DNA of 64,000 nt from assembly GCF_019222765.1 (NCBI RefSeq), contig NZ_CP078145.1, positions 4,092,001 through 4,156,000 on the forward strand. The letters run 5' to 3'. The notes below the pieces were generated by a model. It did no database searches and was not told the origin of the DNA. It saw only the letters and a program-made list of their open reading frames with translations. Made by a program: the position numbers and the translations under genes. The DNA comes from Nocardia iowensis. Lineage in GTDB: Bacteria; Actinomycetota; Actinomycetes; Mycobacteriales; Mycobacteriaceae. Positions 1-8,897 of the stretch are shown piece after piece. Positions within the stretch are counted from its first letter, which is position 1. Each line of letters begins with the position of its first letter.

Positions 1-82
1 GATGTTGTCGCCGGGGAAGTTTCGGTGCTCGGCGCCGCCGGATGGGGCGCACCGTGGCCAATACTGAGCGAGGAGGTGCGCG

Positions 83-1042
83 ATGCTGGAGATCTCCGGT
101 CTGAACAAGTCCTACGGTAAGAAGCAGGTCCTCACCGGGATCGACCTGACCGTGCAGTCCGGCGAGATCGTCGGGCTGCTCGGCCCCAACGGCGCCGGAA
201 AAACCACGACGGCGTCGATCGTCTCCGGTCTGACCGCCGCCGACTCCGGCACGGTGCGCATCGACGGCATCGACATTCGGAGCAACCCACGCCAGGCCCG
301 GCGCAAGCTGGGGCTCGCGCCGCAGGAACTCGGCGTGTACCCGACGTTGACCGCGGAAGAGAATCTGATCTTCTTCGGCCGACTGATGGGCGTCGGGCGC
401 AAGGATCTGACCGCGCGCATCGCCGAGGTCGGCGAGCGGCTCGGGGTGACGCCGTTCCTGAAGACGAAGGCACACCAGCTCTCCGGCGGTCAGCAGCGTC
501 GGCTGCACACCGCGATGGCGTTGCTGCACGAACCGGACGTGCTCTGGCTCGACGAGCCGACGGTCGGCGCCGACGTCTCGGCCCGGCAGGACCTGCTCGT
601 CGAGGTGCGCAACCTGGCCGACCAGGGCGCCGCCGTGGTGTACGCGACGCACTATCTGCCCGAACTCGAGGTGCTCGACGCACGCGTCGTCGTGCTGCAC
701 CAAGGCCGGATCTTGGCCCAGGGCAGCGCCTCGGACCTGGTGGAGCAGTACGCTCAGGCCGCGGTGAGCCTGGAGTTCTCGGCGGCCATCCCCGCGAGCC
801 TCGGCGGGTTCCTCGCCGCACCCGGCGCCGCGGTGCTGGAGTCGAAGCGGTTGAACATCCCGACGAACTCACCGGGACAGCTGCTGGCGCAATTGTTCGC
901 CACGTTGGATACCGATACCGATCAGCTGCTGGCAGCGGAGATCCATCACCCCAACCTGGAGAACGCGTATTTGGCGATCATGCGCGCGGCGCACGACGCG
1001 GTCGACCAGCCCGTGGAAGGAATCCGAGATGCTGTTGCATGA
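83..1042 (+). CDS. ABC transporter ATP-binding protein (ABC-2 exporter type)
   Basis: This 319-residue ATPase is the motor of an exporter whose membrane part is the next gene. Walker A GPNGAGKTT lies at residues 34-42, the Q-loop at about 81, the LSGGQ signature at 133-137 and Walker B VLWLDE at 153-158, followed by the D-loop and a switch His (YATHYL). The C-terminal 90 residues after the ATPase core fit the regulatory tail of drug or daunorubicin-type exporters. The ATG has a strong AGGAGG site 7 bases upstream. Its last codons overlap the permease start by 14 bases, so the two are translationally coupled. The substrate cannot be told from the sequence; a drug or lipid is typical of the family. 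Confidence 0.93.
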   Translation: MLEISGLNKSYGKKQVLTGIDLTVQSGEIVGLLGPNGAGKTTTASIVSGLTAADSGTVRIDGIDIRSNPRQARRKLGLAPQELGVYPTLTAEENLIFFGRLMGVGRKDLTARIAEVGERLGVTPFLKTKAHQLSGGQQRRLHTAMALLHEPDVLWLDEPTVGADVSARQDLLVEVRNLADQGAAVVYATHYLPELEVLDARVVVLHQGRILAQGSASDLVEQYAQAAVSLEFSAAIPASLGGFLAAPGAAVLESKRLNIPTNSPGQLLAQLFATLDTDTDQLLAAEIHHPNLENAYLAIMRAAHDAVDQPVEGIRDAVA

Positions 1043-1817
1043 CTCTGCCGTCGATCGGGTGCGCGCGCTGTCCTGGGCGGATCTGCGCCGCATTCGCTCC
1101 GACCCGGCCCAGCTCATCGTGATGATGGTGCTGCCCATCGGCATGATGGCGTTCCTGACGCCCGCGAACCGGGCGCAGTTGCGGCTGACCGGATACTTCG
1201 ATGCCACCGGCATCGAACAGTCGGGGCCAGGCACGATCGTGCTGTTCGCGTTCTTCATTACGACACTGCTCGGTGCGTCGTTCTTCCGGGAACACGAGTG
1301 GGGAACCTGGGATCGGTTGCGCGCGGCTCCGGTGCGCGCCGTGGAGATCATCATCGGGAAGTCGTTCCCGTCGGTGCTGTTCTCGGTCTTCCAACTGACC
1401 TTTCTGTGGTTGGTCGCCTTCACCTTGTGGGACCTGCACAGCAAGGGATCGAACTGGCTGCTCGTCCCGTTGACGGCCTCGCTCGCGGTCGCGACCTGGG
1501 GATTCGGTATTGCCCTTGTGTCGTTGTGCCGCACCATCGATCAGCTTGCGATCATGGCGCAGGTGGGTTCGCTGGCCATCGGCGGGCTCGCGGGCACGAT
1601 CACCCCGCGCGACACGCTGCCCGCCTGGGCGCGCGCGTTGTCGCCGTACACCCCGCAGTACTGGGCGCTGAAGGGATATCAGGACGTCATCCTGCACGGC
1701 GCCGGGTTCAGCGACATCATCAAGCCGTGCCTGATCCTGATCGGTGTGGGCGTGGCCGGCGGGTTGGTGGCCCTGTTCAAGTTCCGGCTCAACCACAGCA
1801 AGGTCGGCCGGAGCTGA
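1029..1817 (+). CDS. ABC-2 type transporter permease
   Basis: This 262-residue integral membrane protein has about six hydrophobic segments (near residues 30-48, 68-88, 115-137, 147-170, 175-192 and 235-252). That is the usual size and topology of an ABC-2 permease such as the DrrB type. The conserved stretch before the last helix (RALSPYTPQYWALKGYQD) is typical of the family. The start ATG at 1029 sits inside the end of the ATPase gene, with GGAATCCGAG as a plausible ribosome site. The pair forms a complete exporter; efflux of a hydrophobic compound is inferred and the substrate is unknown. Confidence 0.9.
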   Translation: MLLHDSAVDRVRALSWADLRRIRSDPAQLIVMMVLPIGMMAFLTPANRAQLRLTGYFDATGIEQSGPGTIVLFAFFITTLLGASFFREHEWGTWDRLRAAPVRAVEIIIGKSFPSVLFSVFQLTFLWLVAFTLWDLHSKGSNWLLVPLTASLAVATWGFGIALVSLCRTIDQLAIMAQVGSLAIGGLAGTITPRDTLPAWARALSPYTPQYWALKGYQDVILHGAGFSDIIKPCLILIGVGVAGGLVALFKFRLNHSKVGRS

Positions 1818-1823
1818 CCCGGT

Positions 1824-2330
1824 TCACTGGATCGGCTGGGTGATCGAGTTGTGTTCGTCGTTGATCAGGTGAAAGGCGGACGCCAGATCATCGAGCGCTG
1901 TCCGCCAGAGCGATTCGGTGCCGTCGCCGTGCGGGTTGCCGCTGCTCAGCGACAGCAGCACCTGGGCGGCCTCGGCGGCGCGGGCGGCGGCGTCGAGCAG
2001 CACCGGAGCCTGGTCGGAGGGGTGGCGCGGGGCCAGCGCGTCGATCCGGTTGTGTAGCCAGTGCGCGTCGAAATGGGCCTGTTCGGTGGCGTTTTCGCCG
2101 TCCAGCGCCGGTTGGGTACTCGCCGCCGTCCAGCGCTTGGCCAGTTCGTTCTGATCCGGCGCGTTGGTCACCGCGCTACGTAGTTCGCTGCTGAAGACGC
2201 GCTGCAGCAACGCCGCCAGCTTGGCGCGTTCGACCGCGGGGTCGGCGTCATTGGCTGCGAGGGCGTCGATGTCGCCGGGGTCGATGTGCAGTACCGCCAG
2301 AATTGCCCTCAGTTGCGCGATCGTGGCCAC
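1824..2330 (-). CDS. hypothetical protein, 168 aa, alpha-helical
   Basis: I do not recognise this protein. It is 168 residues, acidic, rich in Ala and Leu and predicted mostly helical, with no signal peptide and no membrane segment. It converges on the exporter permease gene with only 6 bases between the stops. Codon use is high GC3 like its neighbours, which supports a real gene. The ATG at 2330 is preceded by a weak purine-rich stretch. Confidence 0.7.
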   Translation of the reverse strand: MATIAQLRAILAVLHIDPGDIDALAANDADPAVERAKLAALLQRVFSSELRSAVTNAPDQNELAKRWTAASTQPALDGENATEQAHFDAHWLHNRIDALAPRHPSDQAPVLLDAAARAAEAAQVLLSLSSGNPHGDGTESLWRTALDDLASAFHLINDEHNSITQPIQ

Positions 2331-2545
2331 TCAACCCCTGCCTTGTCCTGACTCGCCGAGCCGCTCTCGGCTACCACCCGACCCCCGGTACACCGAACGA
2401 TTAACTAAATGATAGCCGCACAGTGTCATCGCCGACACCGCAAACGCCGCGCGAATCCTGCGGTTGCGGCGGTCATGAGCTGCCACGCAACCGATCTCGG
2501 GTACCTCCGTTGTGCGCTGGATCACCGCTGCCCCCTCTGGTTGAT

Positions 2546-2563
2546 TTAGAATGATCACTCTAA
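2546..2563. promoter_or_regulatory. 18-bp palindromic operator before a SnoaL-like gene
   Basis: TTAGAATGATCACTCTAA is palindromic except for one base pair and centres on TGATCA. It lies 10 bases before the ATG of the SnoaL-like gene. Its size and position fit a TetR-type operator, but no regulator gene adjoins it. Confidence 0.5.
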
Positions 2564-2572
2564 TATCGGGTC

Positions 2573-2968
2573 ATGAGCAATCGAGATGCAGTGGAAAAGT
2601 TCTATCTGGCCACCCAATCCGGCGATGCCGCCGCGATACTCGACGCGTTGCACCCGGATTTCACGGCCCGCATCGCGCCCGGCATGCCCGCCGTCACCGA
2701 CGTGGTACCGGAGAGTGCCAGGGCCGCGCTGGCCGGTGTGTGGCAGCCGGTGTTCCGTGACTTCGAGATCGCGCCGTTCGCCGAGACCTGGTACGACGCG
2801 CAGGACGGTGCGGTGATCGTCACCGGGCATTACCGCGGCACGGCTCGGTCGACGGGGAAGTCGGTGGCGGCCGAGTTCGCCCACGTCTGGCGGGTTTCCG
2901 ACGGCAAGCTCAGCGCGTTGCATCAGTACACCGACACCTGGTGCTGGCGGGCCGCCTTGGTGGCGTGA
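2573..2968 (+). CDS. SnoaL/NTF2-like small protein
   Basis: This 131-residue protein has the NTF2-like cone-fold pattern of the SnoaL/polyketide-cyclase-like superfamily. It opens with VEKFYLATQSGDAAAILDALHPDF, then a central strand region (VIVTGHYRGTAR), and ends with FAHVWRVSDGKLSALHQYTDT. Members bind or isomerise small hydrophobic molecules; many are of unknown function. The ATG follows an 18-bp palindrome, so expression is probably controlled by a repressor encoded elsewhere. The substrate is unknown. Confidence 0.82.
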   Translation: MSNRDAVEKFYLATQSGDAAAILDALHPDFTARIAPGMPAVTDVVPESARAALAGVWQPVFRDFEIAPFAETWYDAQDGAVIVTGHYRGTARSTGKSVAAEFAHVWRVSDGKLSALHQYTDTWCWRAALVA

Positions 2969-3185
2969 AATATCGGGTGGCGGCTGATCGTCGCAGCCGG
3001 GCAGGGGAGTGCGCCGACGACGCCGACTGCCCCCGCCTGCCGGACGAAGGGGCGGACCAAACCTTCGGGCCGATGTGTGCCCATGGTGACCTCATTCCGA
3101 AACGTCGATGCCTACACATCTAAGTTCGGCTTGGTCCCCCCTCTGGATTGACGGCACGCCGAAGCAATATCGGCGGGGCGGTCCG

Positions 3186-3383
3186 TCAGGAGCTTGCGTG
3201 GCTGTTTGCGACCAAGTCGAGGACGAGATCCTGTAGTAGTCGGCGGCTCCTATGCGCCTGGGCGATCAACGGGTCCGACGACCCCGCTTCCGCCAGTTCG
3301 ACAAGCTGATTCATCACATGGCACAGGGCGACCAGCCGCCGTACGGCTTGCTGTCGCTCACCGCAAGTGAGGTCGGTACGCAT
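3186..3383 (-). CDS. small hypothetical protein, 65 aa
   Basis: This is an open frame of 65 residues with a coherent amphipathic helical pattern (QQAVRRLVALCHVMNQLVEL, then SRRLLQDLVLDLVAN). Codon positions look coding-like. No ribosome site stands out before the ATG and I know no family for it. It could be a genuine small helical protein or a chance frame. The 217 bases upstream of it (2969-3185) hold nothing I can recognise. Confidence 0.35.
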   Translation of the reverse strand: MRTDLTCGERQQAVRRLVALCHVMNQLVELAEAGSSDPLIAQAHRSRRLLQDLVLDLVANSHASS

Positions 3384-3457
3384 ACTTTGCTGATCGCGCC
3401 GAACCGCCCCGCTGTTTCGGGTCGGCTCGGCGCGTCATGGTATGCGGCGATTCGGGA

Positions 3458-3901
3458 CTACGGTGTCAGATCCAGCACTGCCGTGCCGCTGGTGAAATCG
3501 GTCGGTACCGAGGTGTGGTCGTGCACGATGAGCCATCGGCCGTCACGCTTCTGGAAACAGGCTGTCCAGCGGAACCAGAAATCCGTCCGCTGTCCGTCGG
3601 CCATCGTGCCCGTCATCCGATTGAGACTGCGACTGAAGGCGACGTCGCCGCCGATGGTGATGTCCAGGTCGCGAACCTCGAACTCGATGGGCCCGGCGAA
3701 GTTCTCGAACGTCTCCTCCCACGGCTTCCGATAGTCGTCCGTGCCCACGTACCGCAGCGGCGGAACAATGTCGAACGACACCGTATCCGCAGCATGAATC
3801 GCCATCGCCGCCGCCACATCCCGGTTACGGAACGCGGCCACCCACTTGTCGATCACTCCCCGGATCTCCGCCGCATCGGTCGTCGCCACCGTCGGAGTCA
3901 T
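3458..3901 (-). CDS. SnoaL/DUF4440-like NTF2-fold protein
   Basis: This 147-residue protein has the ketosteroid-isomerase-like fold: an N-terminal helix (EIRGVIDKWVAAFRNRDVAAAMAIH), a middle region with YVGTDDYRKPWEETFENF, and C-terminal strands with FWFRWTACFQKRDGRWLIVHDHTS. The family acts on, or binds, small molecules; the exact role is unknown. I place the start at ATG 3901, because GAGGTGG lies just upstream. The frame stays open a further 16 codons to 3949, but that part is unlike the family. It is the second NTF2-like protein within 1.5 kb but is not closely similar to the first. Confidence 0.82.
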   Translation of the reverse strand: MTPTVATTDAAEIRGVIDKWVAAFRNRDVAAAMAIHAADTVSFDIVPPLRYVGTDDYRKPWEETFENFAGPIEFEVRDLDITIGGDVAFSRSLNRMTGTMADGQRTDFWFRWTACFQKRDGRWLIVHDHTSVPTDFTSGTAVLDLTP

Positions 3902-4239
3902 AATCCACCTCGACCTTCCCCCGTGGTCGCCCGAACGACCAGCGGGCACGTTGTCCTGCCCAGCGCACTCATCGGAACAAGCCCGATGTTCGGCGCTCGC
4001 TCATCCAGGGCCACCCTGCCAGACCCCACCGACAGATACGCGTGGTCAGCTCCGCTTCCAGAACGTGCGACCCCTCGCGAGGGGTCCCGGAGCGGTTTCG
4101 AAATGGGCGGCAAGGTAATTCATCCTTTTAGCAGTCCCCAGTTGATCTCCAGTCGAGATGGGTACTCCGATGTGATTCTCTGGTATCGCAAGGTCCTGGC
4201 CGAGGGTGCGAACCTGACACATTGGGGAGTTCGTTGATT

Positions 4240-5778
4240 ATGGGGCGTTTTCACCTATTGCATACTGTCTTGGTGCGTGCTACTCCATTGCTGGTGGTCG
4301 GTGCGCTGGCTTCGAATATCGGTGTGGCATCCGCTGCTTCCGTACCGGGGATCGGTGATCCTAATTTTCCGAATATCGGCAGCCCGGCATACGACGTCTC
4401 CAATTACAGTATCGATCTGAAGTTCGATCCGTCCTCGGGGCGGTTGTCCGGGACCACGACGATCACGGCGCGATCCAAGCAGGATGTGAAGGCCGGAACG
4501 GCGATCGGGTTCGATTTCCTCTTGCAGACCCAGTCGGTGCTGGTCGACAACAAGCCCGCGAAATACACGCTGGGTAATGACAAACTGGCGGTGACGGCAC
4601 CGACGGACCTGCCCATCGGCCAGGAGTTCACCACCGTCGTCGCGTACAACGACATCCCCTCGCGGGTCCAGAACGCCGCGGGTCAACGCCACTGGGTGGA
4701 AAACGCCAACGGCGCGCTCATCTCCAACGAGCCCTTCTCCGCCGAATGGTGGTATCCGAGCAACGACCATCCCACGGACAAGGCGACCTACGCCGTGTCG
4801 GTGCTGGCGCCCGAGGCGATGGACGTACTGTCCAACGGCGTGGAAACCAGTGTCACCCAGCAGATTTCGGGCTGGAAGCGGCACAACTGGCTCAGCAAGT
4901 CGCCACAGATCACCTACGCCAGCTTCCTGGCGATCGGCAAATACGAACGGGGCGGCCAGAACAGCGGCACCCCGGCCAGGCCGAACCTGACCGCCTACGC
5001 GACGGATCTGAACCCGACCGTGCGGGCCAACGCCAAGTCGAGCATCGAGCGGACCCCGGAGATCGTGGATTGGCTCGCCGGCGTGCTCACGCCCTACCCG
5101 TTCGAGTCCACCGGCGGTCTCGTGGACGCGAAAATGGGTGGCTTCGCGCTGGAAACCCAGACGATGCCCACCTACACCGACGGATTCTTCAAGCGCGGCA
5201 AGAATGATTCGGTGGTGGTGCACGAGAACGCCCACCAGTGGTTCGGCGATTCGATATCGGTGGCCACCTGGAAGGACGGCTGGCTGAACGAAGGCTTTGC
5301 CAGCTACATGGAATATTTGTGGTCGGAGAAGAACGGCACCGGCACCGCGGCGGAAATCGCCGACTACGCCTACGCCACCTCGCGCCGCATCGATTGGAAT
5401 GTGGTGCTGACCGATCCCGGGCCAGCGAATGTGCTGCCCGCCGAGTTGTACACGCGAGGTGCGTTGGCAATCCAGGCATTCCGCAGCGCGCTCGGCAACG
5501 ACGAGGTCTTCTTCCGGCTGCTGCGGGAATGGCTGACCAAGTACCAGTACGGCAATGCCAAGGTCGCGGACTTCATCGACATGGCGAACGCGGTCACGGG
5601 CCGTAGTACGAACGCTTTGTTCAAGACGTGGCTGACCGATAAGGGCAAGCCCGCGTACAAGCCGACCGACGCGAAATTCGACGGAGCCAACAACAGGGCT
5701 CCCCGATCGGTCACCCCCGCACCGCCGAAGCCGAAAGTGTGGGACGACCTGTACGCGGTCGTGACCGAGAAGCAGTAA
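4240..5778 (+). CDS. secreted M1-family zinc metallopeptidase
   Basis: This 512-residue protein has a signal peptide of about 32 residues (hydrophobic core PLLVVGALASNIGVASA) followed by an M1 aminopeptidase N-like domain. The zinc site is HENAH at 328-332 with the third ligand Glu at 351 in NEGFA, exactly the HEXXH-18-E spacing. ALETQ, about 25 residues before it, takes the place of the GAMEN substrate loop. It should cleave N-terminal residues from peptides outside the cell. The ATG at 4240 follows GGGGAG; a TTG at 4222 is in frame but less likely. A hairpin terminator follows the gene. It is shorter than full-length PepN and resembles the compact secreted actinobacterial form. Confidence 0.92.
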   Translation: MGRFHLLHTVLVRATPLLVVGALASNIGVASAASVPGIGDPNFPNIGSPAYDVSNYSIDLKFDPSSGRLSGTTTITARSKQDVKAGTAIGFDFLLQTQSVLVDNKPAKYTLGNDKLAVTAPTDLPIGQEFTTVVAYNDIPSRVQNAAGQRHWVENANGALISNEPFSAEWWYPSNDHPTDKATYAVSVLAPEAMDVLSNGVETSVTQQISGWKRHNWLSKSPQITYASFLAIGKYERGGQNSGTPARPNLTAYATDLNPTVRANAKSSIERTPEIVDWLAGVLTPYPFESTGGLVDAKMGGFALETQTMPTYTDGFFKRGKNDSVVVHENAHQWFGDSISVATWKDGWLNEGFASYMEYLWSEKNGTGTAAEIADYAYATSRRIDWNVVLTDPGPANVLPAELYTRGALAIQAFRSALGNDEVFFRLLREWLTKYQYGNAKVADFIDMANAVTGRSTNALFKTWLTDKGKPAYKPTDAKFDGANNRAPRSVTPAPPKPKVWDDLYAVVTEKQ

Positions 5779-5791
5779 CCGCCGCAGTTCC

Positions 5792-5824
5792 GAGCCGGGC
5801 CCGTGCACACCACGGGCTCGGCTC
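5792..5824. terminator. hairpin terminator after the M1 peptidase gene
   Basis: GAGCCGGGCCCGTG at 5792-5805 pairs with CACGGGCTCGGCTC at 5811-5824, with one mismatch, around a 5-base loop. It lies 14 bases after the peptidase stop and before the PhoD-like gene. There is no T tract, as is common in high-GC actinobacteria. Confidence 0.65.
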
Positions 5825-5889
5825 AGCGGTATGACCGAAGCAAGGTAGTTCCCAACTGTGTTGCGACCCAAGGAAGTAACGTCTGCTCC

Positions 5890-7488
5890 ATGGCGGAGCT
5901 GATCCTGGGCCCGGTGTTGCGGCACGTCGACGCGACCTCGGCGACCGTCTGGGTGGAAACTGACAGTGCCTGCGAGGTGGACGTGCTCGGCAGGCGCAGC
6001 CGCACCTTCCAGGTGGGTGAGCAGCACTTCGCGCTCGTCGTCATCGACGGACTGGAACCCGACGCGTCGATCCCGTACGTGGTCCGGCTCGACGACAAGA
6101 TCGCTTGGCCGGAACCGGAATCCGGCTTGCCACAATGCCGGATCCGCACGCAGACCGTCGAGAAAATCATCTTCGGCTCGTGCCGGGCAGCCAAGGCCAC
6201 GCCTGGGCTGCTCGAGGCGGACCGGGTCGGCCCCGATGCCCTTGACGCGTATGCGTTGCGGATGCAATCCCTGCCGGAGCGGGAGTGGCCGGATGCGTTG
6301 CTGCTGCTCGGTGATCAGGTCTACGCCGACAAACCGACACCGCGGATGCGGGAATGGCTGGCGCGGCGGCGCGGCGGGGAGGAGCCGCAGGACGAGGTCG
6401 TGTCGTTTCGTGAGTACGCCGAGCTGTACCACGAGTCGTGGACGGACCCGGAAATTCGCTGGCTGATGTCGACGGTGCCGACATCGATGATCTTCGACGA
6501 CCACGATGTGCGCGACGACTGGAACACCTCACGGGCCTGGCGCGCAGAGATGGCGCGGAAACCGTGGTGGCGCAAGCGTATCCGCGCTGGGCTCGCGTCC
6601 TACTGGGTGTACCAGCACATCGGCAACCTCGGCCCGGACGAGCTGTCGCGCAACGCGCTCTATCGCAAGATCACCGAGGCGGGTACGGACGTGCAGGACC
6701 TGCTGGAGGATTTCGCCGAGCAGGCCGACAAGGAGGTCGACGGCCGAAAACCCGCCCGGTGGAGTTATCGTCGTGACTTCGGCCGGATCCGGCTGCTGGT
6801 GATCGACACCCGCAGTGGCCGCATCCTCGACGGTCAGCGGCTCATGGTGGGGTCCGACGAGTTCGACTGGATCGAGCAGAACGCCGTGGGCGACGTCGAC
6901 CATCTGCTGATCGGATCATCACTGCCGTGGCTGATGCCGCACGCGCTGAGCCACTTCCAGTCACTCAACGAGCGTGCGGCGAGTCTGCCAGGATGGCGCG
7001 GGCGGTTCGGCGAGAAGGTCAGGCAGGCCGCGGATTTGGAGCACTGGCCCGCGTTCCGCGCGTCCTTCGAACGGTTGGCGCGACTGATCCATCGGCTCGG
7101 CACCGCACCGGACGCGCCGAGCACGATCTGCGTGCTGTCCGGGGACGTGCACCACAGTTACGCGGCCAGCGCCGCCTACCCGCAGCCGACGAAATCCCAA
7201 GTGCTGCAGCTGGTGTGCTCACCGGTGCACAACGACCCGCCCAAGATTTTCCGTACGATGTTCGCGCTGTCGTGGGCGATGTGGATCGGGTCGGCCCTCC
7301 GGTGGCTGGCGACCCGGCGCGGGATCTCGCCCGACCCGGTCCGCTGGCGGAAGGTGAGCGGCCCGCACTTCGGGAACTCGATTGCCGCCCTGCACATCAC
7401 GGGCCGCTCTGCCCGATTCACCCTGGAAACGGCGCGAGCCGAGAAGGGTCTGGTCAAGGTGGCCGAATTGGACCTCCCACTGTCGTAG
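5890..7488 (+). CDS. PhoD-like alkaline phosphatase family protein
   Basis: This 532-residue metallophosphoesterase belongs to the PhoD-like family. Diagnostic motifs in order are FGSCRAA, LLLGDQVYAD, FDDHDVRDDWN and GDVHHSYAA, which carry the metal-binding Asp, His and Asn residues. The N-terminal about 90 residues form the Ig-like domain seen before the PhoD catalytic core. No signal peptide or Tat motif is visible, unlike classic secreted PhoD, so a cytoplasmic phosphodiesterase is possible. The start at ATG 5890 gives the usual domain beginning; upstream in-frame sequence to 5803 reads through the terminator hairpin and is unlikely to be coding. The substrate is unknown. Confidence 0.85.
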   Translation: MAELILGPVLRHVDATSATVWVETDSACEVDVLGRRSRTFQVGEQHFALVVIDGLEPDASIPYVVRLDDKIAWPEPESGLPQCRIRTQTVEKIIFGSCRAAKATPGLLEADRVGPDALDAYALRMQSLPEREWPDALLLLGDQVYADKPTPRMREWLARRRGGEEPQDEVVSFREYAELYHESWTDPEIRWLMSTVPTSMIFDDHDVRDDWNTSRAWRAEMARKPWWRKRIRAGLASYWVYQHIGNLGPDELSRNALYRKITEAGTDVQDLLEDFAEQADKEVDGRKPARWSYRRDFGRIRLLVIDTRSGRILDGQRLMVGSDEFDWIEQNAVGDVDHLLIGSSLPWLMPHALSHFQSLNERAASLPGWRGRFGEKVRQAADLEHWPAFRASFERLARLIHRLGTAPDAPSTICVLSGDVHHSYAASAAYPQPTKSQVLQLVCSPVHNDPPKIFRTMFALSWAMWIGSALRWLATRRGISPDPVRWRKVSGPHFGNSIAALHITGRSARFTLETARAEKGLVKVAELDLPLS

Positions 7489-7507
7489 CGACAGACGCGG
7501 TCAGATC

Positions 7508-8734
7508 TCAGCGTGGGCGGTTGGACTGGGGGATCTCGATGCTGATTGTCGGCCGTAGTTCGGACAGGTAGAGCAGAGCCGCGCGGCGCAGGAATTCGTC
7601 GAACAGCCAATAGGTTTCCGAGGCCAGCGGGACTACCGGGAGCAGGCCCTCCCGGACGGCGATGAACGGGCCCCAGCTCACATTGAGCAGCGGGTCCCAG
7701 ACCGGTTCCCTGGCGATGTACAGCGAGTCGGCGATCTTGTCGCCGAGCAAGAAGCGGGTGAACGCGCCGAGTATCGGCTTGCTGAGGATGGCCAGGTCGA
7801 GTTGGGCGCCGAGGTTGAGCAGGATATCGGCCAGCTTGACGCCCTCGGGCGTCGGCGCGAGTACCGGATCCAGGACCTGCCTCGCTTGGGAATTGGCCTC
7901 GTCCCACGATGCCGGGATGTACTCGTCGCGGATGCCGAGCATGTGTGCGCACAGCTGCCAGGTGTGCAGGAAGGCCGCGGACTCCGCGGCGGGGATCGGT
8001 ACCCGCCAGCCGGTCAGCTTCTGCATGACCGTGGTCGGCAGGCTGTGCCAGGTGACCATCATGTCGTTCTGGCTGATCGGAATGTCTTCCTCGGCGGCGT
8101 GTGCCCAGTGCGGGGACTGCGGCAGCAGGTGGCGCACCGCCGCGTGAACCAGCCGGGTTTTGACGCAGGTCACGATCATTTCGCCGTCGGGTGCGTAGGC
8201 GTTGGCGGTGCCGATGTCGTAGCCGAGTTTCGCGGTCTTGGAGATGCGGTCCTTCATGTTCGCACCGCCCTTGGAGTAGTAGACCGCGCGGGCCTCTCTG
8301 GGGATGACGGTGCTCATCATGCCGCTGGCGAGCCCGTACAAGACGCCGAGGTAGAGTCCCCGCTTCTCGTTGAACTCGATCGCGGTGGCGAGCTTGCCCT
8401 GATCGGCCCACGGCGGTAGCTGCCGGGCGTATTCCATGAAATCCCGCAGCTCCGTTGGTAATCCGGGCGGTAGGGGCTGACCATTTCTGGTCCAGGTTCG
8501 CAGCAGGTCGTTGACTCTCGGCACCTCACCGCGGTCGAGCAGCGCGGCGACAATCGGGTCGGCTTCGGCGTCCCACACCGTCATGGGGTCGGCGCCTGGT
8601 CCGCTTCCGGCGACCGAGCCCTGTGGTGACCACGTCCACGGTTCGGCCCGTGCGGGCGCCACGACGGCCAGCGCCCCGAATGCGCCCAACGCCCCGCCCA
8701 TCCGGAATGCGTTGCGCCTGCTGAGTTTGTCCAT
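7508..8734 (-). CDS. lcp: latex clearing protein (Lcp), rubber oxygenase
   Basis: This 408-residue protein is a DUF2236-type haem oxygenase of the latex clearing protein family, which cleaves poly(cis-1,4-isoprene) outside the cell to aldehyde/ketone oligoisoprenoids. A Tat signal peptide (SRRNAF, hydrophobic core, cleavage near residue 30 after ARA) fits export as a folded haem protein. The residues I recall as critical in Streptomyces K30 Lcp are all present, one position lower: E147, R163, K166, T167, R194, H197 (haem ligand), R201 and H202. The length equals Lcp. A TetR gene is divergent, as in known rubber degraders. Other DUF2236 proteins lack this full residue set, so I rate Lcp well above a generic MpaB-like oxygenase. 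Confidence 0.85.
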   Translation of the reverse strand: MDKLSRRNAFRMGGALGAFGALAVVAPARAEPWTWSPQGSVAGSGPGADPMTVWDAEADPIVAALLDRGEVPRVNDLLRTWTRNGQPLPPGLPTELRDFMEYARQLPPWADQGKLATAIEFNEKRGLYLGVLYGLASGMMSTVIPREARAVYYSKGGANMKDRISKTAKLGYDIGTANAYAPDGEMIVTCVKTRLVHAAVRHLLPQSPHWAHAAEEDIPISQNDMMVTWHSLPTTVMQKLTGWRVPIPAAESAAFLHTWQLCAHMLGIRDEYIPASWDEANSQARQVLDPVLAPTPEGVKLADILLNLGAQLDLAILSKPILGAFTRFLLGDKIADSLYIAREPVWDPLLNVSWGPFIAVREGLLPVVPLASETYWLFDEFLRRAALLYLSELRPTISIEIPQSNRPR

Positions 8735-8830
8735 GCGTTCGCTCCCTCATCGAGGCTCATGGCACCGCAATGATGCAATGAAACAAGTACTGTTACTGCG
8801 TATCATCGATGAGAGCACACTGTGTCGGCC

Positions 8831-8850
8831 GTCACAAGGCCTGTCGTGAC
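8831..8850. promoter_or_regulatory. candidate operator between lcp and its TetR gene
   Basis: GTCACAAGGCCTGTCGTGAC has GTCAC/GTGAC ends extended to 7-base arms with one mismatch. It lies about 47 bases before the TetR GTG start and about 97 bases before lcp, so it could control both genes. Confidence 0.4.
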
Positions 8851-8897
8851 AACGGCTGGGTGATCGAGGCAGAATCAACCATCTCGAGGAGGAGATC

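Noticed and set aside
2941..3123. 60-codon plus-strand frame after the first SnoaL-like gene
   Set aside because: Overlaps the SnoaL gene end out of frame and lacks any protein-like pattern.
4255..6504. 749-codon minus-strand open frame opposite the M1 peptidase and PhoD genes
   Set aside because: It mirrors two strongly supported plus-strand genes, is rich in Arg/Gly/His as expected of a high-GC shadow frame, and has no domain pattern.
7176..8411. 411-codon minus-strand frame overlapping lcp in another frame
   Set aside because: Arg/Pro/Gly-rich out-of-frame shadow of lcp and of the PhoD gene end.
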